Positions 12,407-21,892 of a stretch of DNA of 64,000 nucleotides are shown one piece after another (positions within the stretch are counted from its first letter, which is position 1; the number at the start of each line of letters is the position of its first letter). Origin of the DNA: Brasenia schreberi. Lineage: Eukaryota > Streptophyta > Magnoliopsida > Nymphaeales > Cabombaceae. Under the pieces are notes generated by a model, which saw only the letters and a program-made list of their open reading frames with translations, had not been told where the DNA came from and did no database searches. The stretch covers positions 28,214,001 to 28,278,000 of the forward strand of contig JAYKKT010000091.1 of NCBI GenBank assembly GCA_036023115.1. Reading direction: 5' to 3'. The position numbers and the translations under genes are program-made.

Positions 12407-12622
12407 GTGAACTCCGCCCATGTAAGGGATATCACCCTTGCATGGCCGGTCCCAAGCCTGAATAAAGATGAGGGTTGCATTAGGCTTTTGACAGCCAACG
12501 TAAAACTTTGTCATACTTATTTACCATGGATTCTACAAATTATCATAGGGCTATGTGAAAACAAAGAATCTATGTAGCCGACCCCAGCTAGTATGGGAAA
12601 AGGCTTAGTTGTTGTTGTTATA
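12407..12622 (+). mobile_element. 5'-truncated RTE LINE 3' end with (GTT)n tail
   Basis: The segment contains the conserved plant RTE 3' UTR phrases GGCCGGTCCCAAGCC and TAGCCGACCCCA, then AAAAGGCTTAGTTGTTGTTGTT. It is flanked by GGTTTATGTCTCT (12394-12406) and GGTTTATGTGTCT (12623-12635), a 13-bp target duplication with one mismatch. It has no coding content and is a typical dead-on-arrival insertion. Confidence 0.85.
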
Positions 12623-12837
12623 GGTTTATGTGTCTTTGGGTTGCTTTCTTCATATTTGAGTTATTCCTTTATGTGGATTTTTTATTTTCATTTCTTTAAT
12701 TTGCAGTTAGGAGTTTGTGCTTTAATGACCACATTCTTGTTTTACTTGAGAAACAATATGCTGGTCCAAATGGTAGGTGAGCATAACACTACATTACAGT
12801 TTGGAAGCATGCATCTATATGTGTTCTCGATGTGTGC

Positions 12838-12863
12838 ATCTCTCTCTCTCTCTCTCTCTCTCT
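12838..12863 (+). repeat. (TC)n microsatellite
   Basis: About 13 uninterrupted TC units. Shorter TC runs occur at 12217-12232 and 12305-12320, and GA runs lie within the tandem repeat at 13623-14117. The rest of 12636-13622 is unassigned, presumably intronic, with no domain recognised. Confidence 0.9.
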
Positions 12864-13346
12864 AACATGATTCATTAAATGCAAACCTGAACTTGGGAAG
12901 ATATTCTCTCTTTGGTTCTTTCGGGTATGCGAAAGTACCATTAAATGCATACATCATTCATTTTCCTTATTCTATTCTCTATTTATTTCCAAAAATTTGC
13001 TTCAATGGAGTAGAATCATGGGACGATTTTGTTTTACAAATTCGTTTTTCTAATCCAAATTCACTTCAACAATCTATATATTCCACATGATATTTATTGT
13101 GTCTTCTTAAAATTTGTTTATTTAGTTTGATTCATATTTATGAATGTGGTGGTTATGTATTTCTTGATATTTCTTAGAAATTAGAGAAACCATTATATAT
13201 ATATATTATTTTTTAATTGTAACTGAAAGTATAGTGCTAAATCCGCAATATCCCTGCTACAGCTATATGAAGGTCAAGTACTAACGGCCTGCTACCTGCT
13301 ATTGATAACATAGCTTCCATATGTTCCAAGTATGTCCGTCACTACA

Positions 13347-13413
13347 CCTCTAATGTTTCAACACATTCAGCCTAAACAATCATTTTTAGCTCTCAATATG
13401 GAAAAATTTGTAA
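13347..13413 (+). repeat. Dispersed copy of the 7090-7146 segment
   Basis: Both copies share CTACACCTCTAATGT, then a CAGCC-AAAC stretch, then ATCATTTTTAGCTCTCAAT and TGGAAAAATT, in the same orientation about 6 kb apart. No terminal repeats or coding content identify it. It may be a fragment of an unclassified repeat or of a local duplication that predates copia A. Confidence 0.6.
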
Positions 13414-13622
13414 AGCACTTCGAAAAGACCAAAACAGCAAAAAAAAAAGCATTACACGTTAAGCTTAATGCTTCTTAACCAAAAGGCAGCAAACAAATTA
13501 GGCGTCCATTTATTGAGCTCTTGAATCAAATGTTGGCAGAGGCTCCATTTCTGGGAAAACGTGTGCATCAAATAATGCCAAATGGTTTGTGTTAGATTAT
13601 GCACTTGGGAACAGCCTGAAAT

Positions 13623-14117
13623 GACTTTCCACACTGTGTTACCAGACTTTGATACTGATCTTCAAACCAGATAACTGGTTTCCTCAAAATGATCAAGAGA
13701 GATTTTCTTAACGCTCACAATGAGAGAGAGAGAGAGTCCCCAAGTGAATTTGACAATAGGGAAGAGTATGCACTGGGGAAAAACCAGAAATGACTTTCCA
13801 CACTGTGTTACCAGACTTTGATATTGATCTTCAAACCAGATAACTGGTTTCCTCAAAATGGTCAAGAGAGATTTTCTTAATGCTCACAATGAGAGAGAGA
13901 GAGAGAGAGTCCCCAAGTGAATTTGACAATAGGGAGGAGTATGCACTTGGGAACAACCAGAAATGACTTTCCACACTGTGTTACCAGACTTTGATATTGA
14001 TCTTCAAACCAAATAACTGGTTTCCTCAAAATGGTCAAGAGAGATTTTCTTATCTCTCACAATGAGAGAGACAGAAAGGGAGACAGAGAGAGTCCCCAAG
14101 TGGATTAGACAATAGGG
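13623..14117 (+). repeat. Three-unit tandem repeat, about 170 bp per unit
   Basis: Units start at 13623, 13792 and 13965, each with GACTTTCCACACTGTGTTAC, so periods are 169 and 173 bp. Each unit contains a GA microsatellite of differing length and ends in GACAATAGGG. The third unit is cut at its end by copia B, and its continuation GAGTATGCC appears after that element at 19431. The copies are very similar, so the amplification is fairly recent but older than copia B. Confidence 0.9.
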
Positions 14118-14431
14118 TTATAAAATAAACTTCTTCTTATTCACATACGAGAAAGGCTTACAGAATATAGCAGATTGGAGGCATTCCTCCAATCTGCCAC
14201 AAGAACCAAATCGGCAGCCCTCTTGCTGCCGTCTCCCCCTACCTTTCATTATTTTCCTACTCAACCCTAATCACCTATTAATACCTGCTGTCTAACTTAA
14301 TTTCCTAATCTACCCTTACTTAGAATCAATAATTTCTAAGTTGACATAAGACTCAAATGAACCAACTGACATTACACAGGACTCTTTTACACAACTTGAC
14401 TCATTACAGGGACACGACACATTTCTCAACA
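14118..14431 (-). repeat. Copia B 3' LTR
   Basis: A 314-bp repeat paired with 19110-19430. Its outer end reads TTATAAAAT where the partner has TGATAAAAT. Differences from the partner include a short indel near the inner end (CGACACATTT versus CAACTTGACATTT) and a 4-bp indel. Confidence 0.92.
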
Positions 14432-14812
14432 CTCCCCCTCAAGTTGGGTGAAAAATATTGATGACACCCAACTTGAATAAGGTCTCCTTTAATAGTTTGC
14501 TGGTGGTAGCTTTAGTTAGGAAATCCGCCCTCTGTTTAAGAGAATGAACATACTCCAGCTGAAATTCTTTATTCGATATCTTCTCCCTGATGAAGTGACA
14601 GTCAATTTCTATGTGCTTTCATGATATACTGGATTAGATGCCATCTGAATTGCTGCACTGCTATCACAATATAAGAGTATAGGATGGTTGAGTGAATAAC
14701 CCAATTCAGTGATCAATGAAGATATCCATTTCCCTTCACACATTGCTTGTGCTATAGCTCTATATTCAGCTTCTGCTGTAGATCTAGCAACAACTGTCTG
14801 TTTTTTGCTTTT

Positions 14813-16690
14813 TCAAGATATAATGTTACCTCCAAATAATGTAACATATCCAGTAGTTGACTTCCTGTCATCATAAGAACCTGCCCAGTCAGCATCAGAA
14901 TAAAGTTCAATATCTAAATTTGACGATTTCGAGTAAAGTAACCCCATTCCTGAAGTTGATTTGAGATATCTGAGGATTCTATACACAGCATCCATCTGAT
15001 TTTTTGTTGGGGAATGCATATATCGGCTCACAATCCCAACTGCATATGCAATGTCTGGTCGAGTAATGGTTAAATATATGAGCTTGCCCACTAGCTTCTG
15101 ATATTTATGGATGTCTTTGAACTCTTCACTGTCTCCATTAAAAAATTTCTGATTTACCTCCATTGGAATATTACTAGGTTTACATTCAAGCATTTAAGTT
15201 TCTTCAAGGAGATCCATCAAGTATTTTCGCTGAGTCAAATATATACCTTTATCAGAGTAAAGAACTTCTATTCCCAAGAAGTAATGAAGTCTGCCTAGAT
15301 CCTTAATGTCAAATAATTTATGAAGGCTCATTTTCAACTTTGATATTTCTTTAAGGTCATCTCCTGTAACAATAATATCATCAACATAAACTAGCAAATG
15401 TCAGGGAAGTCCCAACTTTTTTTTTTTTTGTAAGGCAGATTGCATAACTTCAACCTTGCTTCAGTGTGTAACCTCGAGCAAGCAAGCGAGGTTGAAAGCT
15501 TAGAATACTCATAAACCAAGCTCTTGGTGATGCTTTAGTCCGTACATGGATTTCTGTAGGGCCATGTACCTTTGATTAAACTCTCTTCAAAACCAAGTGG
15601 GCAATCCATATACACCTCCTCCTCCAAATCCCCTATTTAAAAAGCATTCTTCACATCCAAATTATGTATAAGAGGCCACCAAGATTTCGTGGCAAGAGAT
15701 CAGAAGGATTCCTCTAATAGTGTTCAACTTCGCAACAGTGCAAATGTCTCTAAGTAATCAATACCATAGGTTCGGTAAAACCTTTGGCAACCAATCGAAG
15801 CTTTGTATTTCTCAAGTGATCCATCCGACCCGTATTTAATTGTAAATACCCATTTGCATAAGGAGCACTTGATTGCTTCTTCAAACTTTGAGGGAATCTT
15901 ATGTCTTTCAGCATTCATAATGAAGTTATAATAACTCTGAGACATGTTGGCATATGAAATATAATTAGAGATTGGATATCGTGTACATGCACGCTTACCT
16001 TTGTGAACAGCAATAGGAATCTCTAGGTCACTGTCTACTTGCCCTCGAGGATCTGATTCAGGGGAAATCTCTTCAGTACATGGTGCTGCTGGAGGGTACA
16101 CAATCTTTCGCTGTTCTTTCTTGTACTTCAAAATCTCTTTGGATTGTTGTGTGGTGTCATTCGGGCTCTCAACGAGGTCATGATACTCCCCCTCACTAGG
16201 AACTAGTGGTAGGACACAACTCGGAGTAGTAGTGGGCGCATGTGAAGGTGAATAATAAGGGGTAAATTCAAAGAAAGTAACATCCATGGAAACTTAGAGT
16301 TTGTGAAGCAATAGATCATAACATTTATATCCTTTTTGAGAGGGTGAGTAGCCCAGAAAAATACACTTATCAGACTTTGCAGCAAGTTTATCCCGATGGG
16401 GAAGAGGAATATGGACAAAACAGGTACAGCCAAAGACACGGGGGATGAGATGGAATGGTTTGGAGGCTGGGTTAAGAGTATGCATAGGACTCTCCCCCTG
16501 AAGAATATCTGTGGCCATGCGATTTAGAAGATAAACCGCGGTCAGGACAACGTCACCCCAATAGAATTTAGGAACATGACTCTGAAGTAGAAGGGTGCGG
16601 GCAACTTCCAGAATATGACGATTCTTCCGTTCAGCAAGACCATTCTGCTGAGGGGTGTATGGACAACTAGTTTGATGAACAATTCCATGG
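14813..16690 (-). pseudogene. Copia B integrase C-terminus, reverse transcriptase and RNase H
   Basis: Minus-strand order: end of the integrase core (16560-16690, frame-shifted from the upstream frame), then VFGCTCFVHIPLPHRDK followed by CIFLGYSPSQKGY (16294-16518), the usual post-integrase segment. Next is a linker and RT start (15724-16287), LVYVDDIIVTGDD followed by LHYFLGIEVL (15194-15397), then KLVGKLIYLTITRPD and LYSDADWAGS (14813-15193). The YVDD catalytic motif is intact. Stops at the frame boundaries separate the parts, so the polyprotein is broken, though only by a few lesions. Confidence 0.88.
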
Positions 16691-16692
16691 GT

Positions 16693-18618
16693 TTAAAGAT
16701 AAGTGGTCAACTGAGTCCCAACGTATTCTCCTCCATTATCTGACCGAAGAATTTTAATAGTGGCATTGAATTGAGTAGAAATCAATTTATGCACAACAGG
16801 AAAAATGGATGCAACTTCAGACTTTGATTTCATTAAGTAAACAATGGTAAGACGAGTACAATCATCAATGAAGGATACAAAATACTTATGACCAAGCACA
16901 GAGGTGACTGGACTGGGACCCCATACATCGGAATGAATAAGTTCAAAAGGCTGTAAGCAGCGAGAATCACGCAAGAGATATGATGTCTTTTGATGTTTCC
17001 CAAGTTGACAGACGTCACAATCGAACGAAAATTTATTGGACTGGACTCTAAAACTAGGAACTACATATGAAATTTTGGACGCTGGAAGATGACCTAGACG
17101 ATAATGCCAAAGACGTTGAACTGCATCCGTAGAAGGTGAAGCAGGAGCACTGTAGGAGGTAGAAGGCGGATATGAATCTCCAAGAATATATAGTCCTTTT
17201 TGTAGTTTACCATGTCCAAAGATTTTCCCCGTCTTCAGATCCTGAAAGACACAACCAGTAGGATGAAAAATCACACAATAATTCAAGTGACGAGTTAAGG
17301 AGCTAACAGACAGTAAATTGATGGGAAAACTGGGAACATGATAGACGGAAGATAAAGCAGAAAGACATGTAGATACAGTGCCCTGTCCAATCATATAAGT
17401 GAGTGAGCCATCGGCCAATTTAATGGGTGCCTTATCGCGAAGAGGCTGATAAGTGGCAAAGGATGAGGAGTTGCCAACCATATGATCCGTAGCCCCGGAA
17501 TCAATTATCCACGTTTTGGAAGTGGAAGAAGAGAGAGGAGTACCCGTGACACTGTGTGTAGCCTGCGCGATGGAAGCGTGAGTGTGGGAAGGTTTGTCAG
17601 TGAATCTCTGCTCAAGACCTTCAAGGCGTTTGAGAATTTCCTGAAGTCCATCAGATGTAGGAGTAGAACTGTCGGCAGAGTGGACCGAGGGATTCTGTAT
17701 TCTATAAGAATCTGGTTTACCATGTAATTCCCAACAATGATCACGGGTATGCCGGGATTTGCCACAATGGGAGCATACAAGTTTATTTCGGTCTTCAGAA
17801 GTCATTCTACCACGACCACGGCCACGAGGCTGAAAGCTCCCTCGGCCACGAAGCGAGAAAGTGTCGTCTCTAACATGAAGTGCATGCTGATCTGAAGTCA
17901 CTAGGTGATCCTTCTCGAGATTCCTACGATCTTCTTTTCTGATCAACAATAAGTAAACTGTGCCCAAAGACGGAAGTTCGTCTCTGCCCAAGATATTTAA
18001 TTTGACAGACTCAAATTCAGGATTCACCCCCCATAATAAATCAAAGACTTTCTTCTTCTCAATCGCAGCTTGTCTTTCAGTATAGCAACTGGAACACTGG
18101 ATGTTAGTGTAGTAAAAAAGTTCATCCCAAAGGCCGCGGAGATCGGCATAATATGTGCTAATCGAGCGATTGGCTTGTTTACACTTTCTGATGTGTTCCA
18201 GAATCTCATATTCTTTAGCCACATTCTTTTTTCGGGAATATGCCTCGGCAACAGCACACCAAATGGCATGGGCAAATTCTAAAAACATAAAAGTTTTGGC
18301 GATGGAGGGAAGCATGGACTGGAGCAACCATGATGAGATTAAGGCATCGTCTCTTTTCCAGATGGAATACAGGCTGTCATGGAGTGCTGGCATTGGAGAG
18401 TGCCCCATCAAATGTTCCCATCTCCCCCTGGCGACTATGGCAAGTTCAACAGAGCGGGCCCATTCCATGTAATTACGTCCATCCAGTTTAGTAGAGGTAA
18501 TCTGTAGCGGATCTGGTTTGTCAAAGTAACCAGAGGATTCACTGGAAGATGAGGAAAGATCAAGACCTTTACCCTTGGCAGCCATGTAGGACAAACAACA
18601 AATGACCACGAAGAACAA
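16693..18618 (-). CDS. Copia B gag-protease-integrase open frame (641 codons)
   Basis: The longest open frame in the window. Residue 12 is a likelier start than residue 1, because copia gag begins just before the KLDGRNYMEWARSVELA segment (residues 44-60). A CCHC zinc knuckle lies at about 282-295 (CSHCGKSRHTRDHC), the aspartic protease motif IIDSGATDH at about 371-379, the HHCC region at about 506-537, and integrase catalytic aspartates in HSDVWGP (about 564) and RSDNGGEY (about 627). The frame ends before the third catalytic residue, so integrase is truncated. It lies antisense to the host gene model, inside its first intron. Confidence 0.88.
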   Translation of the reverse strand: MFFVVICCLSYMAAKGKGLDLSSSSSESSGYFDKPDPLQITSTKLDGRNYMEWARSVELAIVARGRWEHLMGHSPMPALHDSLYSIWKRDDALISSWLLQSMLPSIAKTFMFLEFAHAIWCAVAEAYSRKKNVAKEYEILEHIRKCKQANRSISTYYADLRGLWDELFYYTNIQCSSCYTERQAAIEKKKVFDLLWGVNPEFESVKLNILGRDELPSLGTVYLLLIRKEDRRNLEKDHLVTSDQHALHVRDDTFSLRGRGSFQPRGRGRGRMTSEDRNKLVCSHCGKSRHTRDHCWELHGKPDSYRIQNPSVHSADSSTPTSDGLQEILKRLEGLEQRFTDKPSHTHASIAQATHSVTGTPLSSSTSKTWIIDSGATDHMVGNSSSFATYQPLRDKAPIKLADGSLTYMIGQGTVSTCLSALSSVYHVPSFPINLLSVSSLTRHLNYCVIFHPTGCVFQDLKTGKIFGHGKLQKGLYILGDSYPPSTSYSAPASPSTDAVQRLWHYRLGHLPASKISYVVPSFRVQSNKFSFDCDVCQLGKHQKTSYLLRDSRCLQPFELIHSDVWGPSPVTSVLGHKYFVSFIDDCTRLTIVYLMKSKSEVASIFPVVHKLISTQFNATIKILRSDNGGEYVGTQLTTYL

Positions 18619-19109
18619 TTAGGCAGGGGCCAATATCGATGAGTAAAAAAAAATGACGATATGCAGATTGAAATCTGCAGAAAATGCCAAAGGAGATGAA
18701 GGAGCAGGTGTAGTAGGAGCCGCACGATGTGCAGATGGGGCTTGGAAAAAAACTGACGAAAAAAAAAAACTAACGATGAGGACAGCTGCGGAGGTTCCTG
18801 CTGCGGCACTTCACGCCACTCTGTGGCACACGGTGGCCTGCTGCACACGGTGGCTTGCTGCACACGGTGGCCTGCTGCTACACAAAGAAGACACAACAAT
18901 GGCTGGACAGGAGGCTCGACTGCCCGACAAAAGTGCGCGGCTGATCACTCTGCTGACCGACTGCACGGGAACCTATCTCTCACGCAAAATCAGTTTTCTG
19001 CAAGATGCTGGGTGGCGCTGGCAAGATGGAGTTCAGCGGCAAGATCTGAGTTCTAGGGTTCACATGCGCGCGCAGAAATCCCAAAGAAAACGGTTGACAT
19101 CTGATACCA

Positions 19110-19430
19110 TGATAAAATAAACTTCTTCTTATTCACATACGAGAAAGGCTTACAGAATATAGCAGATTGGAGGCATTCCTCCAATCTGCCACAAGAACCA
19201 AATCGGCAGCCCTCTTGCTGCCGTCTCCCCCTGCCTTTCATTATTTTCCTACTCAACCCTAACCACCTATTAATACATACCTGCTGTCTAACTTAATTTC
19301 CTAATGTACCCTTACTTAGAATCAATAATTTCTAAGTTGACATAAGACTCAAATGAACCAACTGACATTACACAGGACTCTTTTACACAACTTGACTCAT
19401 TACAGGGACACAACTTGACATTTCTCAACA
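19110..19430 (-). repeat. Copia B 5' LTR
   Basis: A 321-bp LTR whose inner edge at 19110 is preceded (minus strand) by the iMet-type primer-binding site. The stretch 18619-19109 between LTR and gag is the untranslated leader. It holds a triplicated GCACACGGTGGCCTGCTG-type 18-bp repeat near 18827-18875. Confidence 0.9.
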
Positions 19431-21156
19431 GAGTATGCCAGGAGAGCCTAGCGGCTTAGGGGAAAAGTTGAGGAAATTGAGAAATCTCCAAGTTTGACCA
19501 AGTGCGGAAGAAGTTTTGGTCCAAATCCAAAGTTGTCCAGGTAAAAATGCGAACGTCCCATGTAAAGACATCAACTAGGATTTATAAAATTCAAAAGGCC
19601 ATACGTGAGCCATAAATCCAAAACTTTATAAAGTTCCTGTAACTAACCAAATTAGTGGTGAATCTGCAAACTGAATATGTCTATTTTGAGTTTTAAGAAC
19701 AGAGTGAATATTGTATATTTTGTATCCTAAATGATTCTAAATGTTGTAGAAGTCCATATAATTAATCTGAAGGTTTCAACCTGAAATTTGAACTTACATG
19801 CAAATTTTAAATTCAAATCAAACTCTTTACGGATTTTCGCTGGTTGATAATCTGAGTTGATGCTCGAAATCTGATCCACATTCCTCCTATTGGTTAGAAC
19901 ATTTCTGAGAGTCCAAAGTGCGACCCATGAACTGTGTTGATACTTACACGGCGTAAGTGTTAAGCCATGTAGTCCTCTTAGCTACAGTGGATGTTGAGCA
20001 GACAATATTTTGAAATATATGACAGGGTCCGAATCCATACCCATTCAGAGACCCCAGGGGTGTCTCTTCATCCCTTTAATATAAAGAGCAATAGTTGCTA
20101 CCACAGTACCTTTAGGTTGTGATCACAAGTTGGAAGTGTATGTTCGGATCCAAGAAATAAGAATCATGACACTCTTGAAAAATAACAACATCCAAATAGG
20201 TTGTCTCAACCATCTTCTTTTCTGTGTGCAGATCACTTCTAAAGATCTTTTACAAGGCCATTCTAAAGGACAATGCCTTCCAAAATTAAGGTTCAACTGA
20301 ATTCCATTTTGATGACAAGGATAGAGAACATGGTCAAGTGCCTAATTGGAGAAGATCCTACTCACAGTGACATTCTACCAACCTTCTCTCTGCCCTTGCA
20401 AAGTTGCAATAACCTCAGTAAGGAATGTCATTCCCTGGATTGGTCCAAAACTTCGTGCACTTGCTTCCGCTTCCACGCTTGCCAGGTGAAATTTTGATTG
20501 ATGCGAAGCTCAACCAATTTATTCCCAGATACTTCTATTAGAGAAATACAAATGTCAGATATTGGTCCACCAGAGCTCTGGAGAAACCAAATCACAAGCG
20601 GTTCTGGCCAGGCTGTGGCACTTGTATCCTGGAGCCCATTAATTCCCACACCTCTCTCAGTCTTTCACCTGCATAATTTTCCCATTTAATTACATCACCC
20701 TCTTCTATTTAGAAACTAGCAAATTATCCCTGCTCCTAAGATTTAGATAAATTACATAAGACAGCATTCTGCCATCTGTATACTTTGAAGTAGAATGCAG
20801 TTATCAATACTAATGAGCTGGACATGCCTCAAAATATGCCAGTTTACATACCAATTTGAAATCTCATATTTTCAAAGACATTTGAGTTCCAAAAATAGTG
20901 TCGGAATTCCATACTTAGAAACGATTAGTCTGTTTGCGAAAATATCTGAGGCTTGTAAGAGAGATTCTACTTTTGTAGAAGCTGCTGTTCTCATACTTCC
21001 TGTCAGTATACATAAATTTGATCCTGTTTTAGTGAGTAATGTTGTATAACTTGACATAAGGAGACCATGAAATTTAGTTTGTTATTTTCTTTCATCTTCA
21101 TTCTTAAACTGAATGAATCTCTGCCTGAGGGTTAACGGTAATCTGTACTTTTGCAG
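19431..21156 (+). other. Unassigned, probably host intron 1
   Basis: The first bases continue the tandem-repeat target of copia B. No transposon ends or domains were recognised. An open minus-strand stretch at 20428-20649 and a plus one at 20273-20497 show no motif I know. The interval ends with a pyrimidine-containing acceptor, TGTACTTTTGCAG, at 21144-21156. Confidence 0.5.
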
Positions 21157-21266
21157 ATGAGAGAAGCACACGTTGTTGAGCAGTCAGATATCAAGAAGAT
21201 GGTCAATTCTGGTTATATCAGCACTTCGTCTTGTATTGCCACAGCTGGAACATCTTTACTTATTGG
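21157..21266 (+). CDS. Host gene coding exon, small unidentified protein
   Basis: The exon follows acceptor TTTTGCAG and begins ATG AGA GAA. The product starts MREAHVVEQSDIKKMV and ends in a hydrophobic, small-residue stretch (IATAGTSLLIG). The donor is GG|GTTTGT at 21266/21267, leaving phase 2. The exon at 42295 begins with a single G and then TAT, completing glycine and reading on without a stop. The ATG at 21157 may be the start or an internal methionine after a first exon near 12296. I do not recognise the family. The hydrophobic stretch continues into the next exon and could be one membrane helix. Confidence 0.6.
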
Positions 21267-21892
21267 GTTTGTATTATACACATTTGTAGTTACTGTTGAG
21301 CCATTATTGTGCTTTGACTTGGAGTATCCTCTGATCTAACATTAGCTATGCATCTTTTTGCGTAATAAGTCCATGCTGATGACATAAGATTTCTTAAGTA
21401 TCTCACATTTGAATTAACCAAATTAAGATACAACACAGCATATCCAACTTACCAAATTAAGTATCTCACTTTTGAATAAGATTTCTTAAAAGATCGACAA
21501 AACAGCGGTCTGCTACCAATATTTCACTATCAGAACATGCTCCAAACTATTGAATTTAAAAAGAACTAGTGTATTACATTCTGGATTAATGAAGCATATG
21601 TTTCTCTGTGATTCTTTGGGAAATACTGAGAAACATAACAAGACTAAATAAGACTTAAATAGGGTGCATTATAAAATGTTTCCAGTGTAAAGTAATTAAA
21701 ATCCCAACATCAGTGGTATTCTTTCCAGTAGTTGGTAAATTATCATGGATACCACCTCCAAGAAAGGATAACAAGATCGATGAGTTATTCTGTTTCAGAA
21801 AAGGGTTTATTGCTTTTGTGGATACACTTCTTTTTGATTTCGAAGCACATAGAGAAGTCCTAAACTCCGAGTACAACATTAGCGGTACTTGA
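21267..21892 (+). other. Intron sequence between exon and hAT element
   Basis: Begins at the inferred donor. No repeat ends or protein motifs are seen before the hAT terminus at 21893. It is consistent with original host intron sequence. Confidence 0.45.

Larger units (their letters stand above)
14118..19430 (-). mobile_element. Ty1/copia LTR retrotransposon B (full-length)
   Basis: LTRs are at 14118-14431 and 19110-19430. The element reads on the minus strand. The primer-binding site, the complement of about 19098-19109, begins TGGTATCAGATG beside the right LTR, and the polypurine tract, the complement of 14432-14445 (core TTGAGGGGGAG), sits beside the left LTR. The coding order is gag-protease-integrase-RT-RNase H. 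A 641-codon gag-integrase frame survives, making this one of the better preserved elements here. It sits in the third unit of the 170-bp tandem repeat, but no 5-bp duplication is visible (TAGGG versus GAGTA). Confidence 0.93.

Noticed and set aside
18653..19120. Open frames of 155 and 77 codons on the plus strand
   Set aside because: They lie antisense in the leader of copia B over an 18-bp tandem repeat and show no domain.
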